In this document: piece by piece, positions 1-8,977 of the stretch | Numbering within the stretch: the first letter of the stretch is position 1 | How the letters are laid out: each line of letters opens with the position of its first letter | NCBI RefSeq assembly: GCF_900105765.1 | Contig: NZ_FNTX01000002.1 | Location: forward strand, 2,108,001 to 2,172,000 | Length of the DNA: 64,000 bases | Origin: Ruania alba | GTDB lineage: Bacteria > Actinomycetota > Actinomycetes > Actinomycetales > Beutenbergiaceae | Direction: 5' to 3' | Translations under genes and position numbers: made by a program | The notes under the pieces: model-generated | Seen by the model: only the letters and a program-made list of their open reading frames with translations | Database searches by the model: none | Told to the model about the DNA's origin: nothing

Positions 1-41
1 CCCATGCTCTCACCAGCACCAGGAAGGAACGGTGATCGCGC

Positions 42-1844
42 GTGAGCACCCAGGCACCGGAGTCGGTACGCACCGACGATCCGATCATCAGCGTGCGCGA
101 CCTCAGCATCGACTTCTTCGTCGAGGGGGAATGGTTCCCGGCTGCCTCGAACGTGTCCTATGACGTGCACCCGGGGGAGGTGCTCGCCATCGTGGGCGAG
201 TCCGGCTCAGGGAAGTCGCAGTCCTCGATGTCCCTGCTCGGCCTGCTGCCCGCGAATGGGCGCGCCACCGGGAGCGCCAAGCTCGGGGACACCGAGCTGA
301 TCGGTCTCACCGGTGCGCCGATGCGGAAGATCCGCGGCAACGACGTCGCGGTGATCTTCCAGGAGCCGATGACGGCGCTGAACCCGGTGTACCCGGTGGG
401 TTTCCAGATCGTGGAGACCCTGCGCACCCACTTCGACATGGGGCCGACGGCGGCGAAGAAGCGCGCGATCGAGCTGCTCACCATGGTGGAGATGCCGGAT
501 CCGGTCACCCGGTACAACTCCTACCCGCACCAGCTCTCCGGCGGGCAGCGTCAGCGCGCGATGATCGCCCAGTCACTGGCGTGCGAGCCGAAGCTGCTCA
601 TCGCCGATGAGCCCACCACAGCCTTGGACGTGACGGTACAGGCAGAGATCCTGAAACTGATGCGGGACCTGCGCAACCGGATCGACGCCGGGATCATCCT
701 GATCACCCACGACATGGGCGTGGTGGCGGACATGGCCGACAAGCTCGTGGTGATGCGCCGCGGTGAGGTGGTCGAGCGCGGATCCGCCGATGAGATCTTC
801 AACCGGCCGCAGCACGAGTACACCCGGGAGCTGCTCACCTCGGTGCCGCACCTGGGTGGCACGCTCAGCCGTGCCGCTGGCGTGGTCGACGACGCTGCGC
901 GCCGGCCGCCGCAGGCACGCCCGACTGGAGCCGAAGCCGCGTCGATCGGCGGCGAGCCAGTGCTGGAGGCCGTGGACCTGGAGATCGAGTACCCCAAGCG
1001 GGGGCGTACCCCGGCGTTCAAGGCGGTGGACCAGGTGAGCCTGACCATCGCACCCGGCGAGGTGGTGGGCCTGGTCGGTGAGTCCGGGTCGGGCAAGACC
1101 ACCATCGGCCGCGCCGTGGTGGGGCTGCTCCCGGTCTCCGGTGGGCATTTGAAGATCGACGGGCAGGACATGGTGGGCATCGGGCCCAAGGAGCTGCGTG
1201 CCCTGCGCAAGCGGGTCGGCATCGTGTTCCAGGACCCGGGATCCTCGCTGAACCCGCGGCTCCCGATCGGGGAGTCGATCGGGGAGCCGCTGTACCTGAA
1301 CACCGGTATCAAGGGGCCCGAGCTCACCAAGAAGATCGATGTGCTGCTGGACCAGGTGGAGCTGCCGCGGTCGATGCGCAACCGCTACCCACACGAGCTC
1401 TCCGGCGGGCAGCGCCAGCGCGTGGGTATCGCCCGGGCGCTTAGCCTGGAGCCGAGCATCCTGGTGGCCGATGAACCGACCTCCGCCCTGGACGTCTCGG
1501 TGCAGGCGCACGTGCTGGAACTGTTCCAGGAGCTGCAACGTGAGCACGGCTTCGCCACCTTGTTCATCAGCCACGACCTGGCGGTGGTGGAGATGCTCGC
1601 CACCCGGATCGCGGTGATGCACCACGGCAAGCTCGCCGAGATCGGGCCCACCGACCAGATCGTGCAGAATCCGCAGGACCCGTACACCCAGCGGCTCATC
1701 GCCGCTGTGCCGGTGCCGGACCCTGCCGAGCAGAAGATGCGGCGGGAGCGCCGGGACGTGCTACTCGCCGAGGCGGCTGCCGAGCTCGCCGCGGAGGAAC
1801 AGTACGAGGTGGAGCACCGCAAGGATCCGCGCTCGGAACTGTAG
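42..1844 (+). CDS. ABC transporter ATP-binding protein, fused oligopeptide type (DppD-DppF-like)
   Basis: This protein of 600 residues carries two complete ABC ATPase domains and would power a peptide- or nickel-type importer at the inner face of the membrane. The first domain has Walker A GESGSGKS near residue 52, the signature LSGGQRQR near 164 and Walker B LLIADEPTTALD near 185. The second has GESGSGKTT near 345, LSGGQRQR near 452 and ILVADEPTSALD near 473. Each domain ends with the C-terminal extension typical of DppD/DppF proteins (for example PYTQRLIAAVP). The GTG start at 42 follows AGGAAGGAA at 21-29. The 41 bases upstream are too short to assign but may be the end of a co-transcribed permease gene, since open frames end at 33-35 or 43-45. 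The substrate cannot be told from the ATPase. Confidence 0.93.
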   Translation: MSTQAPESVRTDDPIISVRDLSIDFFVEGEWFPAASNVSYDVHPGEVLAIVGESGSGKSQSSMSLLGLLPANGRATGSAKLGDTELIGLTGAPMRKIRGNDVAVIFQEPMTALNPVYPVGFQIVETLRTHFDMGPTAAKKRAIELLTMVEMPDPVTRYNSYPHQLSGGQRQRAMIAQSLACEPKLLIADEPTTALDVTVQAEILKLMRDLRNRIDAGIILITHDMGVVADMADKLVVMRRGEVVERGSADEIFNRPQHEYTRELLTSVPHLGGTLSRAAGVVDDAARRPPQARPTGAEAASIGGEPVLEAVDLEIEYPKRGRTPAFKAVDQVSLTIAPGEVVGLVGESGSGKTTIGRAVVGLLPVSGGHLKIDGQDMVGIGPKELRALRKRVGIVFQDPGSSLNPRLPIGESIGEPLYLNTGIKGPELTKKIDVLLDQVELPRSMRNRYPHELSGGQRQRVGIARALSLEPSILVADEPTSALDVSVQAHVLELFQELQREHGFATLFISHDLAVVEMLATRIAVMHHGKLAEIGPTDQIVQNPQDPYTQRLIAAVPVPDPAEQKMRRERRDVLLAEAAAELAAEEQYEVEHRKDPRSEL

Positions 1845-2110
1845 CGCCGGCGGCCCCGAGCATCGGATGGGCGTGCCCCGAATGTCTGACATACCGTCGA
1901 CAGACTGACCGATCTCCGGTGGTGAGTCGGACTGCCGACGATCTGTCAGACGCGGTACCGGCGTGGTGGTGACGGTCGTTACTGGCCCTGCCCCTGGGGC
2001 GATCGGCTCCGGGCCAGTAGACTGATGGTCAGCGCCCCGGCCGAGCGCGCGTCACCCGCGCGCCCATCTGCGAGTTCTGGCGCGTTCCCACCGACAGAGA
2101 TGACCTTCGA
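1845..2110 (+). promoter_or_regulatory. Intergenic region upstream of typA with GTCTGAC inverted repeat and possible promoter
   Basis: This 266-base gap holds GTCTGAC at 1884-1890 and its reverse complement GTCAGAC at 1945-1951, with a related CAGACTGAC at 1901-1909 between them. A TAGACT hexamer at 2018-2023 could be a -10 element for typA; the same hexamer occurs at 6149-6154 upstream of the VanW gene. No convincing -35 element is visible and no strong terminator follows the ABC gene. The assignments rest on pattern only. Confidence 0.3.
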
Positions 2111-4024
2111 ATGAGTGTGCCCACCCTGGCGTTGCGCAGCGACCTGCGCAACGTGGCGATCGTCGCCCACGTCGACCACGGCAAGACCACCCTGGTGGAC
2201 GCCATGCTGTGGCAGTCCGGTGCCTTCGGCGCCCACGACCACGTGGACGAACGGGCGATGGACTCCGGCGACCTCGAACGCGAGAAGGGCATCACCATCC
2301 TCGCCAAGAACACGGCAGTGGCCTACTCCGGCCCCTCTGCCGCGGCCGCCGGGCACGAGCGCGTCATCATCAACGTGATCGACACCCCCGGGCACGCCGA
2401 CTTCGGCGGCGAGGTGGAGCGCGGTCTGTCCATGGTGGACGGTGTAGTGCTGCTGGTGGACTCCTCCGAGGGGCCGCTGCCGCAGACCCGGTTCGTGCTC
2501 CGCAAGGCGCTCGCGGCGCACCTTCCGGTGATCCTCGTGGTCAACAAGGTCGACCGGCCCGACTCGCGCATCTCCGAGGTGGTCTCGGAGTCGCAGGACC
2601 TGCTCCTCTCCCTCGCCTCGGACATGTCCGACGACGTCCCGGACCTTGATCTGGACGCCGTGCTGGACGTGCCGGTGGTGTACGCCTCCGCGAAGGCCGG
2701 CCGAGCCTCGACCACTCAGCCGGCTGACGGCGAGCTCCCGGACTCCGAGGACCTCGAGCCGCTCTTCGCCACCATCCTGGAGAAGATCCCCGCTCCCAGC
2801 TACGACGAGAACGCCCCGCTGCAGGCACATGTGACGAACCTGGACGCCTCGCCGTTCCTGGGCCGGCTCGCGCTGCTGCGCATCCGTGGCGGCACGATCC
2901 GCAAGGGCCAGACCGTGGCATGGGCGCGCAAGGACGGCACCCTGAAGAACGTGCGGATCAGCGAGCTGCTGCGCACCCAGGCGCTGGACCGGGTACCGGC
3001 CGAGTCCGCGAGCGCGGGTGACATCGTGGCCGTCGCCGGGATCGAGGAGATCACGATCGGGGAGACCCTCACCGACCCGGACAACCCGCAACCGCTGCCA
3101 CTGATCACCGTGGACGACCCGGCCATCTCGATGACCATCGGGATCAACACCTCTCCGCTGGCCGGTCGCGTCAAGGGGGCGAAGGTCACCGCTCGCCAGG
3201 TCAAGGACCGGCTGGACCGGGAGCTGATCGGTAACGTCTCCCTGAAGGTGCTGCCCACCGAGCGTCCCGACGCCTGGGAGGTGCAGGGGCGTGGCGAGCT
3301 GGCCCTGGCCATCCTGGTGGAGCAGATGCGCCGCGAGGGCTTCGAGCTCACCGTGGGCAAGCCCCAGGTGGTCACCAAGGAGGTCGACGGCAAGCTGCAC
3401 GAGCCGATGGAGCGGATGACCATCGACGTGCCGGAGGAGTACCTGGGTGCGGTCACCCAGCTGCTCGCCTCCCGCCGGGGCCGGATGGAGACGATGACGA
3501 ACCATGGCACCGGCTGGGTCCGGATGGAGTTCGTGGTGCCGGCCCGCGGGCTGATCGGTTTCCGCACCCGGTTCCTCACCGACACTCGTGGCACCGGGAT
3601 CGCCCACTCGATCTCGGAGGGCTTCGAGCCGTGGGCCGGGGACATCGAGTTCCGCACCTCCGGGTCGTTGGTCGCCGACCGGGCCGGGGCGGCGACCCCG
3701 TTCGCGATGCTCAACCTGCAGGAGCGTGGCTCGTTCTTCGTCCAGCCCACCTCCGAGGTGTACGAGGGCCAGATCGTCGGGGAGAACTCCCGAGGTGATG
3801 ACATGGACGTCAACATCACCAAGGAGAAGAAGCTCAACAACATCCGCTCGGCCACGTCGGAATCGTTCGAGAACCTGACCCCGCCGCGCACGCTGACGCT
3901 GGAGGAGTCCCTGGAGTTCGCCCGCGAGGACGAGTGCGTGGAGGTCACGCCCGAGTCGGTGCGGATCCGCAAGGTGATCCTGGACCAGCACGAGCGCACC
4001 AAGGCGGCCCGCCGCAAGGTCTGA
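2111..4024 (+). CDS. typA: Translational GTPase TypA/BipA
   Basis: TypA is a ribosome-associated GTPase of the elongation factor family, involved in ribosome assembly and stress adaptation. The 637-residue length is normal for the family. G1 is AHVDHGKT at residues 19-26, G3 is DTPGHADF near residue 91 and G4 is NKVD near residue 143. The EF-G-like domains and the TypA-specific C-terminal part follow, including [21 protein letters not shown]-like and [17 protein letters not shown]-like stretches. The ATG at 2111 is preceded only by a weak AGAGATG, so translation initiation is not strongly marked. The gene is followed immediately by the 60-nt stem-loop repeat at 4042-4101. Confidence 0.97.
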   Translation: MSVPTLALRSDLRNVAIVAHVDHGKTTLVDAMLWQSGAFGAHDHVDERAMDSGDLEREKGITILAKNTAVAYSGPSAAAAGHERVIINVIDTPGHADFGGEVERGLSMVDGVVLLVDSSEGPLPQTRFVLRKALAAHLPVILVVNKVDRPDSRISEVVSESQDLLLSLASDMSDDVPDLDLDAVLDVPVVYASAKAGRASTTQPADGELPDSEDLEPLFATILEKIPAPSYDENAPLQAHVTNLDASPFLGRLALLRIRGGTIRKGQTVAWARKDGTLKNVRISELLRTQALDRVPAESASAGDIVAVAGIEEITIGETLTDPDNPQPLPLITVDDPAISMTIGINTSPLAGRVKGAKVTARQVKDRLDRELIGNVSLKVLPTERPDAWEVQGRGELALAILVEQMRREGFELTVGKPQVVTKEVDGKLHEPMERMTIDVPEEYLGAVTQLLASRRGRMETMTNHGTGWVRMEFVVPARGLIGFRTRFLTDTRGTGIAHSISEGFEPWAGDIEFRTSGSLVADRAGAATPFAMLNLQERGSFFVQPTSEVYEGQIVGENSRGDDMDVNITKEKKLNNIRSATSESFENLTPPRTLTLEESLEFAREDECVEVTPESVRIRKVILDQHERTKAARRKV

Positions 4025-4041
4025 GACCTCCTCCCCCCCCT

Positions 4042-4101
4042 GCCGAACGCAACCTGGTGCGGCTTCTGCCGCCGAAAACGCCGCACGGGGTTGCGTTCGG
4101 C
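4042..4101. repeat. 60-nt palindromic stem-loop repeat, copy 1
   Basis: Perfect 13-bp arms GCCGAACGCAACC (4042-4054) and GGTTGCGTTCGGC (4089-4101) enclose a second 7-bp stem GTGCGGC (4057-4063) with GCCGCAC (4080-4086) and a 16-nt loop containing GCCGAAAA. A second copy of the same length lies at 11607-11666. The two copies agree at 42 of 60 positions when aligned without gaps, and one outer-stem base pair differs in a compensatory way. It sits 17 bases after the typA stop, behind a pyrimidine-rich tract, so it may act as a terminator or belong to a dispersed REP-like family. Confidence 0.75.
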
Positions 4102-4131
4102 GGTGGGTCGGGGTGGGAGAGGATGGATGGG

Positions 4132-5610
4132 GTGAGCACCATGGAGCCTGCAGAGACCGGTGTGAGCGAGTCTGCGCCGTCAGAGGAGTTGCGTGTGCTC
4201 GGCGCGTTCGCGCACCCGGACGACGAGACCCTCGTGGCCGGCGGCCTGCTCGCCTGGCTCGCCCGGAGTGCCGAGGTGCACCTCGTCACCGCGACCCGTG
4301 GCGAGCGTGGTGAGGTGATCCCTGGTGACATCGCCCACCTGGAGGGCGATGGTCCCGCGCTGGCGGCCGTGCGGGAGGCCGAGTTGGCTGAGGCGCTCGC
4401 AGCGCTGGGGGTGGGCTCGCACCACTTCCTGGACGCCCTGCCCGGACTCACCGACCGCCGTCCGGCGAGGTATGTGGACTCGGGCATGCAGTGGGACGGC
4501 GACTCGCGGGTGCGAGCCGTGCCCGACCCGAGCTCCGGCCGCGACGCGTTCTCCCGAACCGACGCCGAGGTGGCCGCCGGCGTACTCGCGGCGCACCTGC
4601 GCCAGGTGCGCCCGCACCTGGTGCTCATCGACGAGCCCGACGGCGGGTACGGCCACCCCGACCACGTGCGCATGCACGAGGTGATGATGCGCGCGGTGGG
4701 AGTCGCCGCCGAGCAGGAGAGTTTCAAGCAGGAGACCGAGCCCTGGCGGGTCCCGGTGGTCGCGTGGGTGGTGCGCCCCGAATCGGCGGTCCGGGCGGCC
4801 GAGCAGTGGTTGGCGCGCACACCGCACCGGCCCTTTCTGACCACGCTGGGCCGGCCGCTGGCCCTGCCAGAGCCGGACGGGATGCTGGCGAGCATCGTCA
4901 AACCCGACGCTGCGGTGGACCTGGTGGTGGATACGACCGCTGTCGCCGACCAGGTGGTGGCCGCCTTGCGCGCGCACCGCAGTCAGGTGCAGGACGCCAC
5001 GTTGCTCGCTGAGGTGGCAGGGCCCGACGGCGCAGCGCCGGCGGACGAGAGGGGCGGCGCCGTGGGGTGGTTCGCCTTGAGCAACGAGATCCTGCAGCCG
5101 CTGCACGCGCGGATCGGCCTTCGGGTGGCGCCCGGGTGGGGGAGCCCCGCGGCACTGCGAGGTGCGCTGGCCGCTGCCGAGGCGCACCGAGCCGGTGCGA
5201 CCGGTGCGGTCAGTGCCGGGTCTATTGCCGGCGACGAGGGAGCCGACGAGCTCGGTGATCCGCCGGGCTGGTACCTGGTGCTGATGCGCGCTTTCACCGG
5301 CTTGATGGGGGTGGTGGTCACTGCTGCCGCCACCGCCTTCCACCGGTGGGAGCCCCCGTTCGGGGTGATGATCGCGTTGCTGGTGGTCCTCAGTTCGGGC
5401 GTGCTGGCCCGCAGCTTCGCGGACCGGATCGGGGTGCTCGTGCACGGGCTCGCCGTGGCCGCGACGGTGCTCGCGATCGCCTACCTGCGGCCCGGCGGCG
5501 ACGTGGTCGTCACCGATGAGGCGATCGGGACGGTGTGGTTGCTGGGCGCGCTGGTCGCCGCAGTGACGCCCACTGTGCTGCCGGGGAGTTGGTTCCGTGA
5601 CGGACGTTGA
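4132..5610 (+). CDS. PIG-L family deacetylase (MshB-like) with C-terminal membrane domain
   Basis: The N-terminal half is a zinc-dependent N-acetylglucosaminyl deacetylase of the PIG-L/LmbE family. It shows the metal motif AHPDDE at residues 27-32 and GGYGHPDH near residue 172. Stretches such as TRGERGEVIPG and YVDSGMQWDGD resemble MshB, which deacetylates GlcNAc-inositol in mycothiol synthesis. The last ~120 residues contain about four hydrophobic segments, for example VLMRAFTGLMGVVVTAAATA and MIALLVVLSSGVLARSF, so the enzyme is probably membrane-tethered; ordinary MshB proteins are soluble and near 300 residues. The open frame reaches back into typA, but GTG 4132 has GAGAGG at 4117-4122 at good spacing; ATG 4123 and ATG 4141 are alternatives. 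The stop overlaps the next gene by 14 bases. The family is clear; a true mycothiol role is inferred. Confidence 0.85.
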   Translation: MSTMEPAETGVSESAPSEELRVLGAFAHPDDETLVAGGLLAWLARSAEVHLVTATRGERGEVIPGDIAHLEGDGPALAAVREAELAEALAALGVGSHHFLDALPGLTDRRPARYVDSGMQWDGDSRVRAVPDPSSGRDAFSRTDAEVAAGVLAAHLRQVRPHLVLIDEPDGGYGHPDHVRMHEVMMRAVGVAAEQESFKQETEPWRVPVVAWVVRPESAVRAAEQWLARTPHRPFLTTLGRPLALPEPDGMLASIVKPDAAVDLVVDTTAVADQVVAALRAHRSQVQDATLLAEVAGPDGAAPADERGGAVGWFALSNEILQPLHARIGLRVAPGWGSPAALRGALAAAEAHRAGATGAVSAGSIAGDEGADELGDPPGWYLVLMRAFTGLMGVVVTAAATAFHRWEPPFGVMIALLVVLSSGVLARSFADRIGVLVHGLAVAATVLAIAYLRPGGDVVVTDEAIGTVWLLGALVAAVTPTVLPGSWFRDGR

Positions 5611-6085
5611 CGTCGAGGGGTTCCGGACCGCGATGGCGCACCTGGCGGCCGGGGTGAGTGTGGTGGCCCTGCGGGACCGGCACGATCTTGCGATCACCGC
5701 CAACTCCGTGGTGTCGGTCTCGCTGGAGCCGCCCACGGTGCTGTTCTGCGTGCACGAGGACTCCCGCATCAGAGAGGGCCTGGAGACCACGGATCGCTGG
5801 GCAGTGAGCATCATGAGCGCTGCTGGGAGCGCGGCCGTCGAGTGGCTCGCCAGCCCGGGCCGGCCCACGCGCGGCCAGCTGGACCGGGTACCGCACTGGC
5901 GGGGTGAGCACAGTGGAGCCGCCATTCTCGACGCGGCGAGCGCCTGGGTCGAGTGCGAGACCGAGTGGATCCGCGATGCCGGGTCTCATGCGGTGGTGGT
6001 CGGCCGGGTGCTCGCGTCGGGGACGAACCCGCAGAACTCCGGGGCGATCGTGCATCGGCTCAGCCGCATGCTGCCGTTGCAGTGA
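5597..6085 (+). CDS. Flavin reductase family protein
   Basis: This 162-residue protein matches the flavin reductase-like FMN-binding domain (HpaC/RutF type), which reduces flavin with NAD(P)H or binds FMN as a small oxidoreductase. Family-like stretches are FRTAMAHLAAGVSVVAL at the start, ITANSVVSVSLEPPTVLFCV in the FMN-binding core, and VVVGRVLASG near the end. The GTG start at 5597 overlaps the end of the deacetylase gene by 14 bases, so the two are probably translationally coupled. No partner monooxygenase gene is nearby, so the physiological acceptor is unknown. Confidence 0.85.
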   Translation: MTDVDVEGFRTAMAHLAAGVSVVALRDRHDLAITANSVVSVSLEPPTVLFCVHEDSRIREGLETTDRWAVSIMSAAGSAAVEWLASPGRPTRGQLDRVPHWRGEHSGAAILDAASAWVECETEWIRDAGSHAVVVGRVLASGTNPQNSGAIVHRLSRMLPLQ

Positions 6086-6201
6086 ACGTGATGGGATCGT
6101 GACCGGGTACAGGGGCCCTTCAGCGCCGAATGCCAGGGTGGCCGTGGATAGACTGCGCGGGGGTCATATCGGTGGACAGGGGCAACCGAAAGGGCAGTTG
6201 C

Positions 6202-8277
6202 GTGCGTGAGGAAGAGACTCCGACACCGGATGAGGTGACGGACGCCGAGGGCGTGCCCGCCGATTCCGAGGAGTCGAGTTCCGGCGCCGCTGAGGCGACC
6301 GATCAGTCGGGTGAATCGGTGGACGAGACCGAGCCGGCAGAGCCTGCTCATGGCACAGAGTCAGCCGACGCGGCAGAGTCAGCCGACGAACTGGCGGCCG
6401 CGGCGCAGCCGGATCCGTTCGATGAGCCCGAGGCGATTGAGCCGACCGTAGGCCCCGATGAGGGCGAGCCCGCCGAACCCGAGACCATCGTGCTCCCTGC
6501 CACGCCGGAGCCACCTGCGGATGAGGATGCCGTGACACCCAGCAAGAAGAAGCGTCGGCGCGGACGTCGTGCGGTACTGATCGCCGCCGGTGCGCTGGTG
6601 CTGCTCGGTGGTGCGTACGTGGCGGGCGCCTGGTATCTCGGCGACCGCGTGCCGGGGGAGACGACCGTGGCCGGCGTGAACCTCTCCGGTCTGCCCGCCG
6701 ACGAGGCCGAGCGGGTGCTCACCGACGGGCTCGCCGAGGCCACCACGGAGCCGATCGACGTGCATTTCGGCGACCTCTCCGCCGAGGTGGACCCGCAGGC
6801 CGCCGGTCTCGCACTGGACGCGGAGGCCACCGTGGCCTCGTTCACTGGATTCACCCTCGACCCCCAGGTGGTCTTCGGGCACGTCTTCGGTCTCGGTGAG
6901 CAGGACCCGGTCACCACCGTGGACTCGGAAGCGCTGGAGGCGACCCTCAGTTCGATCGCCGAGGACCTGGATGTCCCACCCGTGGAGGGTGCGATCGCGT
7001 TCGAAGACGGGCAGGCCGTGGTCACCGAACCGGTGGACGGCACCAGCCTGGACGTGCCGGGTGCTGCCGACGTGATGGCCGAGGGGTGGCTGACCGCCAC
7101 CGGCACGCTCGAGCTGCCCGCCATGGTGGCGCCCCCCACCGTCGATGCGGAGGTGATCGAGGAGACGATGTCGACCATCGTGGACCCGATGCTCTCCGGC
7201 CCGGTGACCGTGGCCGTGAACGACGAGTCCACGGAGATCACCCCGGCCGAGCTCGCCGCCGCTGCCACGATCGAGGCCGACGGCGCGAACCTCACCCTCA
7301 CCCTGGACGGTGCGCAGCTCGCCGGTCTGGTGACCGAACGGGCGTCCTCGGTGGGGGAGAGCCCGCGGGACGCGCGGATCGAGCTCAGGGACGGCGAACC
7401 GCGGATCGTCCCGGCTGTCACCGGCACCGGCCTCGACCCGGACGCGCTGGCGGAGGCGGTGGCCACCAGTGCGGTCGCCACGGACGAGGAGGGGCGCACG
7501 GCTGCCGTCGAGCTGACGCAGACCGACCCGGAGTTCTCTACCGAGGACGCCGAGGCGCTCGGGGTGACCGAGGTGATCGGTACCTTCCGCACCCCGTACC
7601 CGTACGATCCGGTACGCACGGCGAACCTGCGCGCCGGGACCGGGCACATCAACGGGACCCTGGTGATGCCAGGGGAGCAGTTCTCTTTGCTCGACGCGCT
7701 GCGCCCGATCAGTACTGCGAACGGCTACACCGTCTCGGGCGTGGTGGTGAACGGATTCCACAGCGAGGCGATCGGCGGCGGGCTCTCCCAGGTGGCGACC
7801 ACCAGCTTCAACGCCGCGTACGAATCCGGGTTCACCGATATCACCCACCAGCCGCACTCGCGCTGGTTCGACCGGTACCCGATGGGCCGCGAGGCCACCA
7901 TCTTCGACCCGAGCATCGACATGGTGTTCGAGAACAACACCGGGTACGGCGTCCTCATCCAGTCCTACGTCACCGATTCGCACGTGGTGGTGACCATGTG
8001 GGGCACCGACGTCTTCGACGTCAACATCAGCACCAGCGACAAGTACAACTTCACCTCGCCGCAGACGGTGTACAACCCGGACCCGGAGTGTCACGCCGAG
8101 GCTGGCGGGCAACAGGGTTTCACCGTGGACGTCACCCGCACGGTGTCCAGGGGCGGTGAGGTGGTCGAACACGACGCCTACAGCCACACCTACTCCCCGT
8201 GGAACCGCGTGATCTGCGGTGAGGAACCCAGTGACGAACCGAGCGAGGACGCCAGCGAAAGTTCCGGGGACGACTAG
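6202..8277 (+). CDS. Membrane-anchored VanW family protein
   Basis: The protein has about 691 residues. An acidic, low-complexity cytoplasmic part of ~115 residues is followed by a basic stretch (KKKRRRGRR) and one membrane segment at about 124-147. Two putative peptidoglycan-binding repeats (PG_binding_4-like) follow, then a VanW domain at about 460-605 with the characteristic VMPGEQFSLLDALRP and GGGLSQVATTSFNAAYESG stretches. The C-terminus is acidic. It should face the cell wall; the molecular function of VanW domains is not established. GTG 6202 was chosen because AAAGGG lies at 6189-6194; the open frame begins earlier, at 6130. TAGACT at 6149-6154 may be the -10 element. Its stop codon shares the CTAG at 8274-8277 with the stop of the convergent gene. 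Confidence 0.88.
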   Translation: MREEETPTPDEVTDAEGVPADSEESSSGAAEATDQSGESVDETEPAEPAHGTESADAAESADELAAAAQPDPFDEPEAIEPTVGPDEGEPAEPETIVLPATPEPPADEDAVTPSKKKRRRGRRAVLIAAGALVLLGGAYVAGAWYLGDRVPGETTVAGVNLSGLPADEAERVLTDGLAEATTEPIDVHFGDLSAEVDPQAAGLALDAEATVASFTGFTLDPQVVFGHVFGLGEQDPVTTVDSEALEATLSSIAEDLDVPPVEGAIAFEDGQAVVTEPVDGTSLDVPGAADVMAEGWLTATGTLELPAMVAPPTVDAEVIEETMSTIVDPMLSGPVTVAVNDESTEITPAELAAAATIEADGANLTLTLDGAQLAGLVTERASSVGESPRDARIELRDGEPRIVPAVTGTGLDPDALAEAVATSAVATDEEGRTAAVELTQTDPEFSTEDAEALGVTEVIGTFRTPYPYDPVRTANLRAGTGHINGTLVMPGEQFSLLDALRPISTANGYTVSGVVVNGFHSEAIGGGLSQVATTSFNAAYESGFTDITHQPHSRWFDRYPMGREATIFDPSIDMVFENNTGYGVLIQSYVTDSHVVVTMWGTDVFDVNISTSDKYNFTSPQTVYNPDPECHAEAGGQQGFTVDVTRTVSRGGEVVEHDAYSHTYSPWNRVICGEEPSDEPSEDASESSGDD

Positions 8278-8504
8278 CGGCGACTCCGTGGCGGCGGCGG
8301 CACCCGCTTCGCGTGCACGATGTCGGCGGCAGCCACGTCGATCGGGCCACGCCGGGTATCCACTCGCACCCCGGCGGCGTCGATGGTGAGCAGTTCCCCG
8401 AGCGCGTCGCTGAAGCCGCCCTCGGGGAGCCGGAACCGCACCACGACGCGTTCGCCGGGCTGCCAGGACCGCCACAGGTGCGGATCAGGCGGGGGCACAG
8501 GCAT
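8274..8504 (-). CDS. Small conserved actinobacterial protein (possibly DUF6725-like)
   Basis: This gene encodes 76 residues with proline-rich ends and a compact beta-rich core (GERVVVRFRLPEGGFSDALGELL, then a VDTRRGPIDVAAADIVHAKRV-like stretch). I recall similar small proteins next to fdxA in Micrococcales and similar modules at the N-terminus of some actinobacterial GNAT proteins, but the family name is not certain and no function can be assigned. It is convergent with the VanW gene: both stop codons lie in one CTAG palindrome. It diverges from fdxA, with about 150 bases between the two starts. Confidence 0.65.
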   Translation of the reverse strand: MPVPPPDPHLWRSWQPGERVVVRFRLPEGGFSDALGELLTIDAAGVRVDTRRGPIDVAAADIVHAKRVPPPPRSRR

Positions 8505-8653
8505 CGATGTGTCTCATTCCTCGGAGCGGACCGGGGTCGAGATCGCTCGACACCGGGTACATGCTGGATACTAGACACAGAGCATGGTGGTGCACTCGGT
8601 GCCCACCCGGTCTGGCCACGGTCAGTACCACCCCGTGATGGAAGGAATCGCTC

Positions 8654-8974
8654 GTGACGTACGTGATCGCACAGCCGTGCGTGGATGTCAAGGACAAGGC
8701 CTGCATCGACGAATGCCCCGTCGACTGTATCTACGAAGGCGAACGCTCGCTGTACATCCACCCCGACGAGTGCGTGGACTGCGGGGCGTGCGAACCGGTC
8801 TGCCCGGTGGAGGCGATCTACTACGAGGACGACGTGCCCGAGCAGTGGTCGGAGTACTACCGGGCGAACGTCGACTTCTTCGACGACATCGGTTCTCCGG
8901 GCGGGGCCGCGAAGGTCGGCCTGATCCCCAAGGACCACCCGGTCATCTCCGCCCTGCCGCCCCAGGCGGACTAA
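8654..8974 (+). CDS. fdxA: Seven-iron ferredoxin FdxA
   Basis: This is a small electron carrier of 106 residues with one [3Fe-4S] and one [4Fe-4S] cluster. Cysteines at 9, 17, 21 and 25 and the second motif [12 protein letters not shown] (cysteines 40, 43, 46 and 50) match the FdxA pattern, and the acidic C-terminal extension is typical of the family. The GTG start follows GGAAGG at 8640-8645. Upstream, TCGACA at 8547-8552 and an AT-richer stretch around 8567-8574 may form a promoter. The dapC gene follows after only three bases, a pairing widely seen in actinobacteria. Confidence 0.96.
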   Translation: MTYVIAQPCVDVKDKACIDECPVDCIYEGERSLYIHPDECVDCGACEPVCPVEAIYYEDDVPEQWSEYYRANVDFFDDIGSPGGAAKVGLIPKDHPVISALPPQAD

Positions 8975-8977
8975 GCA

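Noticed and set aside
1979-3991. Minus-strand open frame of 670 residues
   Set aside because: It is the complement of typA, whose GTPase motifs are intact, and has no domain of its own.
3934-4131. Start of the PIG-L deacetylase at 3934 inside typA
   Set aside because: This would read through the typA end and the stem-loop repeat. The residues added are a shadow of typA, and GTG 4132 has a proper ribosome-binding site.
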